Below are positions 1-9,234 of a stretch of DNA of 64,000 nucleotides, piece by piece. The notes below the pieces were generated by a model. It made no database searches, was not told the DNA's origin, and worked only from the letters and a program-made list of their open reading frames with translations. The translations under genes were made by a program, and so were the position numbers. Positions within the stretch are counted from its first letter, which is position 1. The number at the start of each line of letters is the position of its first letter. Origin of the DNA: Biomaibacter acetigenes (GTDB lineage Bacteria > Bacillota > Thermosediminibacteria > Thermosediminibacterales > Tepidanaerobacteraceae); assembly GCF_003691585.1 (NCBI RefSeq), contig NZ_CP033169.1:558001-622000 (forward strand), in the 5' to 3' direction.

Positions 1-1007
1 CAAGGCTTATCGAGTTCAATAAAATAGCTGTAATGGAAGAATCTGATCCTTCAAAGCCAAAAGAATGGGAAGTCCTTGTTAGAATCAAAACCGCGGGGAT
101 TTGCGGCACCGATATCCACGGCTATGAAGGAAGCCATGGAGCTATAAAACCGCCGAGAATAATGGGGCATGAACTGGCAGGAGAGGTGGAAGATATCGGG
201 CAAGATGTAACCAGTGTGAAAAAGGGTGACAGAGTCGTAATAGACCCGGTGCTTTCCTGTGGCAAGTGCTTTACTTGCCGCCAAGGCAGAAATAATATTT
301 GTTCCACGGTAAAATGTATAGGAGTAGCGGTGGATGGCGGTTTTTGTGACTTCATAAAGATGCCAGCGGAAAATGTCTTTAAATTTCCGGTCAGCATTCC
401 CTGGGAAGAAGCGGCGCTGATGGAACCTTTCTCCATTGCAGCACAAATTTGTGAAAGGAGTGGTATCAAACCCGGCGAAAAAGCCGTGGTGGTCGGTTCC
501 GGTCCCATTGGTTTATGTGTGCTTCAGGCATTTAAAAGAATTGAAGCACAGGTTCTCATGGTGGATGTTGTGGATAGTCGCTTGAAGCTTGCAAATGAGT
601 TGGGAGCTGACGAAACGATAAACAGCAAAAAGGAGTCTTTTGATAAAAAAGTATACGATTTCACCGAAGGGGAAGGTGCCCAGCTCGTTGTAGAGGCGGT
701 GGGCCATCCCGCCCTGCTGGAGCAGGCTTTAAAAGTAACGGCTCCAGGCGCCAGGATAGTTGTTATAGGGTTCAATGAAAACCCGGCAAAAATACCGGAA
801 GTTGAAATCACCAAAAAAGAGCTGGAGATCAGAGGTTCACGTCTTAACCGTCATAAATTCCCCGAAGTTATTAAATGGTTTGAAAAAAGGGAAGTAAACC
901 CGCAAGCTCTCATCTCGGCCGTGTATCCCCTCGAAGACATCGATAAAGCTTTTAAAGACATAAAAAAAGATCCTGAAAACATATGTAAAGTGGTAATAAA
1001 GTATTGA
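1..1007 (+). CDS. Zinc-dependent alcohol/polyol dehydrogenase (5' end outside window)
   Basis: Medium-chain zinc dehydrogenase that oxidises a sugar alcohol or similar secondary alcohol with NAD(P). The N-terminal zinc motif GICGTDIHGYEG, a structural zinc cysteine cluster (CGKCFTCRQGRNNIC) and the Rossmann motif VVVGSGPIGLCVLQ are visible. The frame is open to the left edge (RLIEFNKIAVMEESD precedes the first in-window ATG at 33), which matches the usual N-terminus of this family, so the true start is upstream and the gene is cut by the window. The next gene is a KDG-kinase-like sugar kinase, so a role in sugar-acid or polyol breakdown is inferred. The exact substrate cannot be told from sequence. 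Confidence 0.85.
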   Translation, partial: RLIEFNKIAVMEESDPSKPKEWEVLVRIKTAGICGTDIHGYEGSHGAIKPPRIMGHELAGEVEDIGQDVTSVKKGDRVVIDPVLSCGKCFTCRQGRNNICSTVKCIGVAVDGGFCDFIKMPAENVFKFPVSIPWEEAALMEPFSIAAQICERSGIKPGEKAVVVGSGPIGLCVLQAFKRIEAQVLMVDVVDSRLKLANELGADETINSKKESFDKKVYDFTEGEGAQLVVEAVGHPALLEQALKVTAPGARIVVIGFNENPAKIPEVEITKKELEIRGSRLNRHKFPEVIKWFEKREVNPQALISAVYPLEDIDKAFKDIKKDPENICKVVIKY

Positions 1008-1064
1008 CGTGGATGGATAAAAGTACCAAAGTAACTCCGCAACAAATAATGAGAACTATAATCG

Positions 1065-1091
1065 GAGCCGGCCCTTTGCAGTGGCCGGCTC
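1065..1091 (+). terminator. Hairpin after the dehydrogenase gene
   Basis: A 9-bp GC-rich inverted repeat (GAGCCGGCC / GGCCGGCTC) with a 9-nt loop lies 58 bp after the stop. The following bases (TTGTGG) are not a strong U-tract, so it may be a weak terminator or a processing hairpin. Confidence 0.4.
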
Positions 1092-1173
1092 TTGTGGTAG
1101 ATTAAGGATAAATTATAAACTCATAGATAACTCATAAATAAATCATGATTATAGAATGCAATGGAGGAAAATT

Positions 1174-2217
1174 ATGGTATTTCAAAAGGAACTGGCGAGA
1201 AAAAAGGAATTTGATGTGGTAGGCTTCGGTGAAGTAATGCTGCGGCTTTCACCGCCTAACAAGGAGAGGATATCCCAGGGAGAAGTTTTTGAAAAAAGGG
1301 CAGGAGGGTCAGAGCTCAATGTGGTTTCGGGGATTTCTTCATTAGGTCTTAGAACAGGGATTGTGACGAAGCTACCCGACAATGAGATAGGAAAATTTAT
1401 CAAAAACAAGATAAGGTTTTACGGTGTCAGCGACGACTATGTAATATACGACCGCTCTCCTCATAAAAGATTGGGTATCTATTACTTTGAAAGTGGAGCC
1501 CATCCCAGAAAGCCGACAGTGGTATACGACAGGTTTGGTTCCTCCTTTACTACTTTAACCATAGATGAAATCGACCCTTCTGTTTACAGCAGCACCAGGA
1601 TATTTCATGTGAGTGGAATATCACTGGCATTGAGCGATAATGTAAGACAAGCTGTCATTCAAATGATAAAAAAATTTAAACAAAATGGTGTAATAGTTTC
1701 CCTTGATGTAAATTACAGGGCGTCTTTATGGGATGAAACCACGGCAAGAGATGTAATAACCTCTATTTTCCACGATGTAGATATACTTTTCGTATCCGAG
1801 GAGACATCCCGGCGCATGCTTCAAAGAACGGGGACTTTAGAAGAAATTATGAGAGGTTTTGCAAAAGATTTCGGTATAAAAGTAATTGCTGCCACCGAAA
1901 GAAAGGTGATAAGCCCCACAAGACATACATGGGACTCCAGAGTCTATAGTGCCCAAGAGGATAGATTCTATCAGGAAAGCCCTTATGAAGAAATAGAAGT
2001 GGTGGACAGGATAGGGAGCGGCGACGCATACGTAGCAGGAGTCCTTTTCGGGATAATAAAATACAACTGTCCGCAAAAAGCCCTCGAGTTCGGCAACGCC
2101 ATGGCGGCCGTAAAGAACACAGTGCCGGGAGACCTGCCCGCCTGCGACTTTGATGAAATCGAGCAGGTCGTCAAAAGTCATAAAAAAGACGGCAGCGAAA
2201 GTGAGATGAATAGATAA
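1174..2217 (+). CDS. PfkB-family sugar kinase, 2-keto-3-deoxygluconate kinase-like
   Basis: Ribokinase/PfkB-fold kinase. The N-terminal stretch DVVGFGEVMLRLSPPN followed by AGGSELNVVSGISSLG is typical of 2-dehydro-3-deoxygluconokinases. The C-terminal signature DRIGSGDAYVAGVLFG carries the catalytic Asp and anion hole. About 347 residues is normal for the family. An ATG at 1156 is in frame, but the TGGAGG ribosome binding site at 1162-1167 sits inside that extension and serves the ATG at 1174. With the upstream zinc dehydrogenase this suggests hexuronate or sugar-acid catabolism (inference). No aldolase is present in the window, so 5-dehydro-2-deoxygluconokinase or a related sugar kinase stays possible. 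Confidence 0.8.
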   Translation: MVFQKELARKKEFDVVGFGEVMLRLSPPNKERISQGEVFEKRAGGSELNVVSGISSLGLRTGIVTKLPDNEIGKFIKNKIRFYGVSDDYVIYDRSPHKRLGIYYFESGAHPRKPTVVYDRFGSSFTTLTIDEIDPSVYSSTRIFHVSGISLALSDNVRQAVIQMIKKFKQNGVIVSLDVNYRASLWDETTARDVITSIFHDVDILFVSEETSRRMLQRTGTLEEIMRGFAKDFGIKVIAATERKVISPTRHTWDSRVYSAQEDRFYQESPYEEIEVVDRIGSGDAYVAGVLFGIIKYNCPQKALEFGNAMAAVKNTVPGDLPACDFDEIEQVVKSHKKDGSESEMNR

Positions 2218-2271
2218 AAAAACTCACCACGCAGGTGCACCATGGGATGCGGTATCAAACAGAAATCCAGT

Positions 2272-2520
2272 CTATGAACCTTGAAAACCTGTCGTCAGTT
2301 GTGTCATAATATACCTGGATGTGCTGTCCATACATCGTGTGATTTTTTTGGAACTATCGAACAGACAGCACAGAAAAGGCAGCTTTTTCCCGAGAGGGTG
2401 GGTAACTTTTGTATCATCCAATGCAATGTCATCCCCGTCGGACAGCTGAGATTCCATGTGCTGCTGGAGTCTTCGTATCCGGCCAGTTGCAAATTTGAAC
2501 CACAGGAAGGGTTTTGAGCA
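2272..2520 (-). pseudogene. Remnant of an IS4/IS701-type DDE transposase
   Basis: Read on the minus strand, this stretch encodes SDGDDIALDDTKVTHPLGKK followed by LPFLCCLFDSSKKI. This resembles the first catalytic Asp region (DDTxxxHPxGKKLPF) of IS701/IS4-type transposases. It has no plausible start, and the rest of the transposase (further DDE residues) is missing, so it is a fossil. It fills most of the gap between the sugar kinase and the sigma-54 regulator. Family assignment is from motif memory only. Confidence 0.5.
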
Positions 2521-2569
2521 TAACTGCCGTATATATTACAACAATAAGATGTTTTTTCCGGAGGAAAAT

Positions 2570-4581
2570 ATGAAAAGCATCACTCTTGTCACAAAAGGCA
2601 GAAACACATGTGAAGCCCTGGAAAATCAGTTGATTGAATTGATAGGGGACAGGGTAAATATAAAGAGTTATTATATAGATGGAAGAATAAGGAACAATAT
2701 TGCGGATGATCTTATAGTTGTATCCAGCCAGATTATTTATCATGAAGCAAAGAAGTACATGAATCCAGCGAGCCCGGTTATAATTGCCCGGCGCTCATTA
2801 AATTACAATGAAATAGATAAGCTGCTGGATATTCCATCAGGAGCGGATGTTCTTCTGGTAAACGACCTCATTTCCACTTCGGAGGAGACTGTTTCTCTGC
2901 TAAAAGCGATGGGTATAGACCATATTAATTATCACCCATATTCTCCTGAAATAAAAGAATACCCGAAATTAGAATTGGCGGTTACGCCCGGTGAGCTGGA
3001 GCTTGTGCCGGATTGTGTAAAAAGAGTAATAGATATAAAGACAAGGAATATAGATGTCACAACTCTGGTTGAAATCCTGAAAGCCCTTGACCTTCTGGAT
3101 GAGAAAGCCAATCTGCTGTCGGCAAAATATATAAAAGACATAATAAATATGATAAAAAAGATCAAAAGGATGGCTGATGCGAATAAACGGATCAGCAACC
3201 AGCTGCAGACAATAATTAACACTGTCCATGACGGCATAATTGCTCTGGATGAAAAAGGAAACCTCTCAGTCTTTAATCCCGTTGCCGAAGAAATTTTTGG
3301 CGCTACCGGCAGTGAAATTTTAGGGAAGAATATAAGGGATGATTTCCCAAAAAAATATATGTTGCTAATATTTAATAAACAAATCGGAGAGGAACAATTT
3401 ATTAAAATCAGAGATAAGCATATAGTGGTAAATAGTTCTCTGATAAAAGAGGACGATAAAGTCATAGGGGCACTTTATACTTTGAAGGATGTAACGGAAA
3501 TACAGAGGCTCGAAGAAGAGCTCCGGAGGAAACTGCGCAGTCAGGAAAATTACGCCCGGTATACTTTTGACGATATAGCCGGAACGAGTGAAGCAATAAA
3601 AAGCACCATTGGGCTTGCGAAAAAGATTGCCGTGTCCCATTCGCCCATTTTAATCCAGGGTGAAAGCGGCACCGGCAAGGAGCTTTTTGCCCAGGCCATT
3701 CACAATGCATCACCCAGAAAAAGAGGCCCTTTCGTGCCTGTAAATTTTGCCGCACTTCCCGAAAGCCTCCTGGAAAGCGAGCTTTTCGGGTATGAGGAGG
3801 GAGCGTTTACGGGGGCGAGAAAAGGAGGAATGCCCGGCCTTTTCGAACAGGCCCATGGAGGGACTATATTTCTGGATGAAATCGGTGATGCTCCCCTTTC
3901 CTTTCAGGTGAGACTCCTTAGGGTATTGCAGGAAAAGCAGGTTCGCCGAATCGGCAGCTCTAGAATGATACCGATAGATATAAGGGTTATTGCCGCTACA
4001 AACAAGGACATAAAACAGTTGATCGAAAAGGGGGATTTCAGACAGGACCTTTATTATCGATTAAATGTTCTACCGCTTCATATCCCGCCATTGAGAGAGA
4101 GAAAGCAGGACATTTTTCCTCTTGCAAAAACTTTTATACTGAATTTTTTAATAGGGAACCTCTGATAAATGCAGAAGATTATTTTAAAGAAGTAAAAGAA
4201 GCTCTTCTCGCCTATGATTGGCCGGGTAACATCAGGGAACTTCATAATATAGTGGAATACCTTATAAATATATCTTTCGATATCATTCCAAAAAATGATT
4301 TGTTGCCGGAAGAATTGATTCGTGTAATTAAAGAAAAAGGAGAAAAAAATGATAAAGAAAAAATTCTCGTAAAAATACTGATGGAAATAGCCCGGGCCAA
4401 TGCTGCTAATATACCTATAGGCCGGCGCTCTCTTTCAAAAATTACAGGGCTAACGGAAGGAACAATTCGAAAAGTTATTGAAGAAATGAAGAAAAAGGGC
4501 CTTATAAGGGCAAACAAAGGGATAAAAGGGCTGGAATTATTGCATGAAGGATATGAAATCATAAAAGCTTTTAACTTCTAA
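2570..4581 (+). pseudogene. Sigma-54-dependent activator interrupted by a -1 frameshift
   Basis: Start ATG at 2570 after GGAGGA. The layout is about 200 residues of unrecognised N-terminal domain, a PAS-like domain (about 225-320), then an AAA+ sigma-54 interaction domain with Walker A GESGTGKE near residue 363 and the sigma-54 contact loop GAFTGA near residue 410. The first frame ends at the TGA at 4163-4165. A -1 shift at the T run 4144-4149 restores NREPLINAEDYFKEVKEAL, the conserved DWPGNIREL and a C-terminal winged-helix-like domain (IGRRSLSKITGLTEGTIRK) to 4581. That C-terminus is not the usual Fis-type helix-turn-helix. It is the natural candidate regulator of the -24/-12 promoter at 4719. 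Whether it is dead, recoded or a sequencing error is unresolved. Confidence 0.8.
4144..4150 (+). other. Slippery heptamer T TTT TTA at the frameshift point
   Basis: In the zero frame the codons are AAT TTT TTA. The last T of AAT plus the next two codons form TTTTTTA, the same heptamer used by HIV-1 for -1 ribosomal frameshifting. Slipping back one base gives AAT AGG GAA CCT and continues the conserved activator sequence. The zero-frame stop is only 12 nt further on, at 4163. Confidence 0.5.
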
Positions 4582-4614
4582 TGCTTATGCTAAAAAAGGA
4601 GCTTAAAAGAGATG

Positions 4615-4645
4615 AAATGGGAAAAATAAAGTTTCCCATTTTTAT
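4615..4645 (+). terminator. Rho-independent terminator of the first activator gene
   Basis: Ten-bp inverted repeat AAATGGGAAA / TTTCCCATTT with a 7-nt loop, followed by TTTATTTTTA. Confidence 0.75.
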
Positions 4646-4718
4646 TTTTATCGCGAAAAATAAACCTTAAATGCCTGTTTTCTAGCCAGATACAAAAGTT
4701 ATTTTAATAAAAACATTA

Positions 4719-4734
4719 TGGCATGACTCTTGCT
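4719..4734 (+). promoter_or_regulatory. Sigma-54 (-24/-12) promoter for the nhaC-iadA operon
   Basis: TGGCATG-ACTC-TTGCT matches the sigma-54 consensus TGGCAYR-N4-TTGCW with invariant GG and GC correctly spaced. It lies 44 bp upstream of the transporter start and downstream of a sigma-54 activator gene. No obvious enhancer palindrome was seen between 4646 and 4718. Confidence 0.85.
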
Positions 4735-4777
4735 TATATTTTTAACATCATACAAATAAAAAATGGAGGGATAAAAT

Positions 4778-6178
4778 TTGGGACAAAAAACTAAAAAACA
4801 GCCTTCTCTTGGGATCTCGCTATTGCCTATTGTTTTTGCTGTAGTCCTGCTAGTTTATGGAGTGGGGATCTTAAAAGCAAATGCTGCCATCATGCTTCTT
4901 CTGATATCAATGTTTGTGACTTTTATCAGCATCTTTTATCTGGGGTACTCCTGGGACGAACTTCTTGAAAAAGGGATAAGACCCACCATTGATAGGGCCA
5001 TGGGTGCCATACTCATTCTTATGATGGTAGGGCCCATGGTAGGTGCATGGCTTATATCGGGAACAATTCCATATTTTATTTATCTCGGGCTTCATATATT
5101 GACGCCAAAAACCTTTTTAGTTTCAGCTGCCATACTGTGTTCCATATCTTCTATTATGACAGGGACTTCCTGGGGGACAGCCGCAACTTTGGGTGTGGCT
5201 TTGATGGGTGTAGCGTATGGTCTTGGCATACCTTTAAGTATAGCCGCCGGCGCCGTTGTTGTAGGGGCTTACCTTGGAGATAAATTGAGCCCCATATCCG
5301 ATACGACAATTCTTGCGGCAGCCACAGCGGAAGTAGATATTTTTGACCACGTGAGGTCTATGTTATGGACTACTTTACCGGCCTTTATCATATCTTTGAT
5401 AGTCTATCAGATATTCAGCTTTAAAATTTCCGGGAGCATAGATTACAGCAGGATCAATCAATTGCTGGACGGCATAGCTGCAACATTTAAATTGAATCCA
5501 TTGCTCTTGCTGCCTCCTGTTGCGGTATTTTATCTATCATATAAAAAGGTTCCAAGCATACCCGCCCTATGGGTGGGCACAGTTCTTGCCATGATTCTTG
5601 CACTGATTTTGCAGGGTGCAGGTTTTAAAGATGTTATCACTGCTATGTATAGCGGTGGAAATTTTAATACACCTATTCCGGAACTAAACAAACTCTTAAA
5701 TCGTGGCGGTATTACCAGTATGGTTTCCTCCATAGCAACGGTATTTATGGCTTATATCTTTGCCGGAGAAATGGAATATACCGGGATGCTGGGAAAGATT
5801 CTGGATACCATAAAGGAATCTTTTATAAAAGGCAAGGTCGGGAATCTTATTTTGTCAACGTCATTGACAGGTATCCTGACCGGCCTGGTAACAGGAAATT
5901 CATATTTGAGCATTATTGTGCCCGGAAGAATATATCATCCGATGTTTAAAGATTTCGGAATCAAGCGCAATGTGCTTTCCAGAACTACCGAAGATTCGGG
6001 GACCGTCGTAGTCCCATTGATATCATGGAGTGCGGCAGGGGTTTACATGACGGCAACTCTGGGAGTTCCAACCTTATCCTATGCTCCCTGGGCTATTATG
6101 TGCTATCTTGGCTTTATTCTCGCCTGGATTTACGGATATACCGGAAAGGCTATATGGAAAGAACAAACAAAAAATTAA
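4778..6178 (+). CDS. NhaC-family secondary transporter
   Basis: Hydrophobic protein of 466 residues with about 11-12 predicted membrane spans, annotated in relatives as Na+/H+ antiporter NhaC family. The conserved motif GAYLGDKLSPISDTTILAAA is characteristic of the family. TTG start at 4778 with GGAGGG 7 nt upstream. It is the first gene after the -24/-12 promoter and is followed 25 bp later by isoaspartyl dipeptidase, so they probably form one operon. Because sigma-54 control and a peptidase partner are odd for housekeeping sodium exchange, the substrate may be an aspartate-containing peptide or amino acid exchanged against Na+ or H+ (inference). Confidence 0.85.
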   Translation: MGQKTKKQPSLGISLLPIVFAVVLLVYGVGILKANAAIMLLLISMFVTFISIFYLGYSWDELLEKGIRPTIDRAMGAILILMMVGPMVGAWLISGTIPYFIYLGLHILTPKTFLVSAAILCSISSIMTGTSWGTAATLGVALMGVAYGLGIPLSIAAGAVVVGAYLGDKLSPISDTTILAAATAEVDIFDHVRSMLWTTLPAFIISLIVYQIFSFKISGSIDYSRINQLLDGIAATFKLNPLLLLPPVAVFYLSYKKVPSIPALWVGTVLAMILALILQGAGFKDVITAMYSGGNFNTPIPELNKLLNRGGITSMVSSIATVFMAYIFAGEMEYTGMLGKILDTIKESFIKGKVGNLILSTSLTGILTGLVTGNSYLSIIVPGRIYHPMFKDFGIKRNVLSRTTEDSGTVVVPLISWSAAGVYMTATLGVPTLSYAPWAIMCYLGFILAWIYGYTGKAIWKEQTKN

Positions 6179-6203
6179 AGCTATATTTCTGGAGGTGCAA
6201 TGA

Positions 6204-7376
6204 TTGTTCAAAATTTTAAAAGGCGGGAGGTTATTTTCCCCTGATGACATAGGGAAAAAGGATGTCCTCTTCGCGGGAAATTTTATAGCAAATATTGCGG
6301 AAAGCATTAATCCTGCGCAAGACTATGGTGAAGTGGAAGTAATAGATTTAAGAGGAAAATATGTAGTTCCAGGGTTTATAGACCAGCACGTTCATATTAT
6401 AGGTGGAGGCGGAGAGGCGGGATTTGCCTCCCGCACTCCTGAAGTGATGTTGAGCCATGTCACCCGGGCCGGGATTACCACCGTGGTGGGCTGCCTTGGC
6501 ACCGACGGGACCACCAGGCATATGGCGTCACTGCTGGCTAAAGCCCGAGGGTTGGAAGCGGAGGGGATATCAACTTATATATATACAGGCGCCTATGAGG
6601 TTCCTACCCGTACCATTACCGAGAATGTAAGGAATGACATTATCCTCATTGACAAAATAATAGGTACAGGTGAAATAGCCATATCCGATCACCGCTCAGC
6701 ACAACCCGGAAAGGAAGAAATTAAAAAGCTGGCTGCTGAGGCCCGGGTAGGGGGGATACTCAGCGGCAAGGCCGGGGTGCTGCACCTTCATGTAGGAGAT
6801 GGCCAGCGCAAGCTGGGGATGATATTTGAAATTCTGGAAGAGACAGAGATTCCAATAACCCAGTTTACTCCCACCCATATTAACCGAAATCCGTATCTCT
6901 TGGAAGATGGTATCAAATTTGCCAGGATGGGCGGCATGATAGATATGACATCCGGTGTAAGTCCTGATGCCGGTGCAAGAAAATCGATCAAACCGTCTCA
7001 AGCTATAAAATACTGCATTGAAAAGGGCGCATCTATAGAAAATATAACCATGAGCTCTGACGGAAACGGCAGCATGCCCCTTTTTGACGAAAAGGGAAAT
7101 ATCCAGGGGTTACTGGTGGCAGAGCTTGATTCTCTGTACCAGGAATTCAAAGCCCTGGTTAAAGATGAAGGGTTAAAACTTTCTGATGCATTAAAGGTCA
7201 TTACCCAGAACCCCGCAAAGTCACTAAAGCTTTATCCGAAAAAAGGTGCTATACAGATCGGCAGCGACGCGGATATCGTGGTTATGGATAAGGATTTGAA
7301 CATAGAATATGTATTTGCGAAAGGTAAAATCATGGTTAAAGAGGGAAATGTTGTAGTTAAAGGTACATTTGAATAG
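6204..7376 (+). CDS. iadA: Isoaspartyl (beta-aspartyl) dipeptidase
   Basis: Zinc amidohydrolase that cleaves beta-aspartyl dipeptides arising from isomerised Asp/Asn. Matches E. coli IadA closely: metal motif DQHVHIIGGGGEAGF, the GGxL..GK..V segment with the carbamylated Lys (GGILSGKAGVLHLHVGD), PTHINRN and the SSDGNGSMP Asp region. Length of 390 residues is normal. TTG start at 6204 with GGAGGT at 6191-6196; the ATG at 6200 is out of frame. It is the second gene of the sigma-54-driven operon, with a strong terminator directly after. Role: salvage of isoaspartyl peptides, probably imported by the upstream transporter (inference). Confidence 0.93.
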   Translation: MFKILKGGRLFSPDDIGKKDVLFAGNFIANIAESINPAQDYGEVEVIDLRGKYVVPGFIDQHVHIIGGGGEAGFASRTPEVMLSHVTRAGITTVVGCLGTDGTTRHMASLLAKARGLEAEGISTYIYTGAYEVPTRTITENVRNDIILIDKIIGTGEIAISDHRSAQPGKEEIKKLAAEARVGGILSGKAGVLHLHVGDGQRKLGMIFEILEETEIPITQFTPTHINRNPYLLEDGIKFARMGGMIDMTSGVSPDAGARKSIKPSQAIKYCIEKGASIENITMSSDGNGSMPLFDEKGNIQGLLVAELDSLYQEFKALVKDEGLKLSDALKVITQNPAKSLKLYPKKGAIQIGSDADIVVMDKDLNIEYVFAKGKIMVKEGNVVVKGTFE

Positions 7377-7390
7377 CCGGGAATATTGAG

Positions 7391-7415
7391 AAGAAGGCCT
7401 TCAGGCCTTCTTTTT
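7391..7415 (+). terminator. Rho-independent terminator of iadA, also group IIC intron target
   Basis: AAGAAGGCC-TTCA-GGCCTTCTT stem-loop followed by a T tract. The group II intron begins at 7418, two bases after the T tract; group IIC introns are known to insert just downstream of such hairpins. Confidence 0.9.
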
Positions 7416-7821
7416 AAGTGCGCCCGGCATGGGCGATAGCTCGGCAGTGAAAGTCTGCTATGGGGCTGGCAGCGGCGACCATTAGCCAAACAGCAAGGGT
7501 GTCTACCGTGAGATAGAATCTGAAGGAAGCTGTAGGCAAAGCCACGGCCTGAGGAACACGAACCGCATATAAGGCTATACAGTTCGGATGAGTTTGCTTG
7601 ACAAAACGAAATCCGGTGCTGCCAAGGAACTGCGTAGTAAATGCGGCAGGTATACGGGGCGAAGGCTATCGCTCTTACCCGGGGAGGTCTGGCGGAAACG
7701 TTAGGGAAACTAACAACCCGGGCTGAGAGGCTCGGCTGAACTGTCAGAAGTCAGCAGAGGCCATAGTAGCCGGCACAGACGTCATGCCGACGAAGGGCCG
7801 AACACGAAGCGAGGGATAAAC

Positions 7822-9234
7822 TTGGCAAGTTCGAGAAACATACAAAGACAGCAGAAAACCCCGAAAGGGGCCTACCCTGGGAAAGAAGCGGTGAAGCCGC
7901 AAGGGCCCCAGGGAGGGCCGAGTATGTATCCGGCACAACCCGAGAAGATATCCCCGAAGGACCATGATATCCACCTGATGGAGAAAGCAGTATCAAGAGA
8001 AAACATGACAAAAGCACTGCGACGGGTAGAAGAAAACAAAGGAGCGCCAGGCGTAGACGGCATGCCGGTAGAATCCCTCCGGTCACACCTACGAGAAAAC
8101 TGGCCTCAGATAAAGGAACAACTTCTCACAGGGACCTATCAACCTCAACCAGTGCGCAGCGTCGAAATCCCGAAACCCAGCGGAGGAGTGAGACTGTTAG
8201 GAATCCCCACCGTCACAGACCGCCTAATCCAGCAGGCTCTGCTGCAAGTACTAACACCCATATTTGACCCGGAATTCTCAGAAGCAAGCTACGGATTCAG
8301 GCCCAACCGAAGAGCCCACGACGCAGTAAGGAAAGCACGTCAATATGTTCAAGAGGGATACCAGTGGGTAGTGGACATGGACCTTGAGAAATTCTTCGAC
8401 AGAGTAAATCATGACATACTAATGGCCAGAGTAACTCGCAAGATAAAAGACAAGCGTGTATTAAAGCTCATACGCAGCTATCTACAGGCAGGAGTAATGA
8501 TAAACGGAGTAGTCATGATTACCGACGAAGGAACACCTCAAGGCGGGCCCCTAAGTCCACTTCTTGCCAATATAATCCTTGACGACCTTGACAAAGAACT
8601 AGAGAAAAGAGGCCACAGATTCGTAAGATATGCAGACGACTGTAACATCTACGTCAAAAGCAAAAGAGCGGGTCAACGGGTAATGGAAAGCATAACAGCT
8701 TTCCTGAAGAATAAACTAAAACTCAAAGTAAACGAGCAAAAGAGCGCAGTGGACAGACCCTGGAAGAGGAAATTCCTCGGCTTCAGCATGTACATCACTA
8801 AAGATGGAACAACCAAGATAAGAATAGCACCACAGAGCATAGACAAAGTCAAGAACAAAATCCGTGAGATAACCTCAAGAAGCAACGGACATGGAATAAC
8901 ACAGAGAATAGACAGACTAAACACATACCTCGGCGGATGGCTGGGATACTTCGCACTATCGGAAACACCCAGCAAACTTGAGGAACTCGACGGATGGATA
9001 AGAAGAAGACTCCGCATGTGCTTGTGGAAACAATGGAAGAAAGTTAAAACAAGATATCGAGAACTAAGGAATTTGAAACTTCCGGAATGGGTAGTCCATG
9101 AGCTTGCCAATGCTCGAAAGGGATACTGGCGTATGTCAGGGGTATTAAATAGAGCCCTCAACAACGCCTATTGGCAAGGTCAAGGGCTCATGAGTTTAGT
9201 GAAGAGATATCAAGAAATTCGCAAAGCTTGGTGA
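7822..9234 (+). CDS. ltrA: Group II intron reverse transcriptase/maturase
   Basis: Intron-encoded protein of 470 residues that helps the intron fold and reverse-transcribes it into new sites. Reverse transcriptase blocks are clear: SYGFRPNRRAHDAVRKA, VVDMDLEKFFDRVNHD, GTPQGGPLSPLLANI and the catalytic RYADD. They are followed by the maturase (GIIM) domain with the LGYFA and RRRLRMCLWKQWK segments. No HNH endonuclease follows, as expected for class C. The TTG start at 7822 follows GAGGGA; a later ATG (for example at 7924) is possible. The stop codon overlaps the beginning of domain V. Confidence 0.92.
   Translation: MASSRNIQRQQKTPKGAYPGKEAVKPQGPQGGPSMYPAQPEKISPKDHDIHLMEKAVSRENMTKALRRVEENKGAPGVDGMPVESLRSHLRENWPQIKEQLLTGTYQPQPVRSVEIPKPSGGVRLLGIPTVTDRLIQQALLQVLTPIFDPEFSEASYGFRPNRRAHDAVRKARQYVQEGYQWVVDMDLEKFFDRVNHDILMARVTRKIKDKRVLKLIRSYLQAGVMINGVVMITDEGTPQGGPLSPLLANIILDDLDKELEKRGHRFVRYADDCNIYVKSKRAGQRVMESITAFLKNKLKLKVNEQKSAVDRPWKRKFLGFSMYITKDGTTKIRIAPQSIDKVKNKIREITSRSNGHGITQRIDRLNTYLGGWLGYFALSETPSKLEELDGWIRRRLRMCLWKQWKKVKTRYRELRNLKLPEWVVHELANARKGYWRMSGVLNRALNNAYWQGQGLMSLVKRYQEIRKAW

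Noticed and set aside
2281-2517. 78-codon plus-strand ORF between the kinase and the first activator
   Set aside because: No SD and odd composition; the minus strand of the same stretch reads as a transposase motif, which explains it better.
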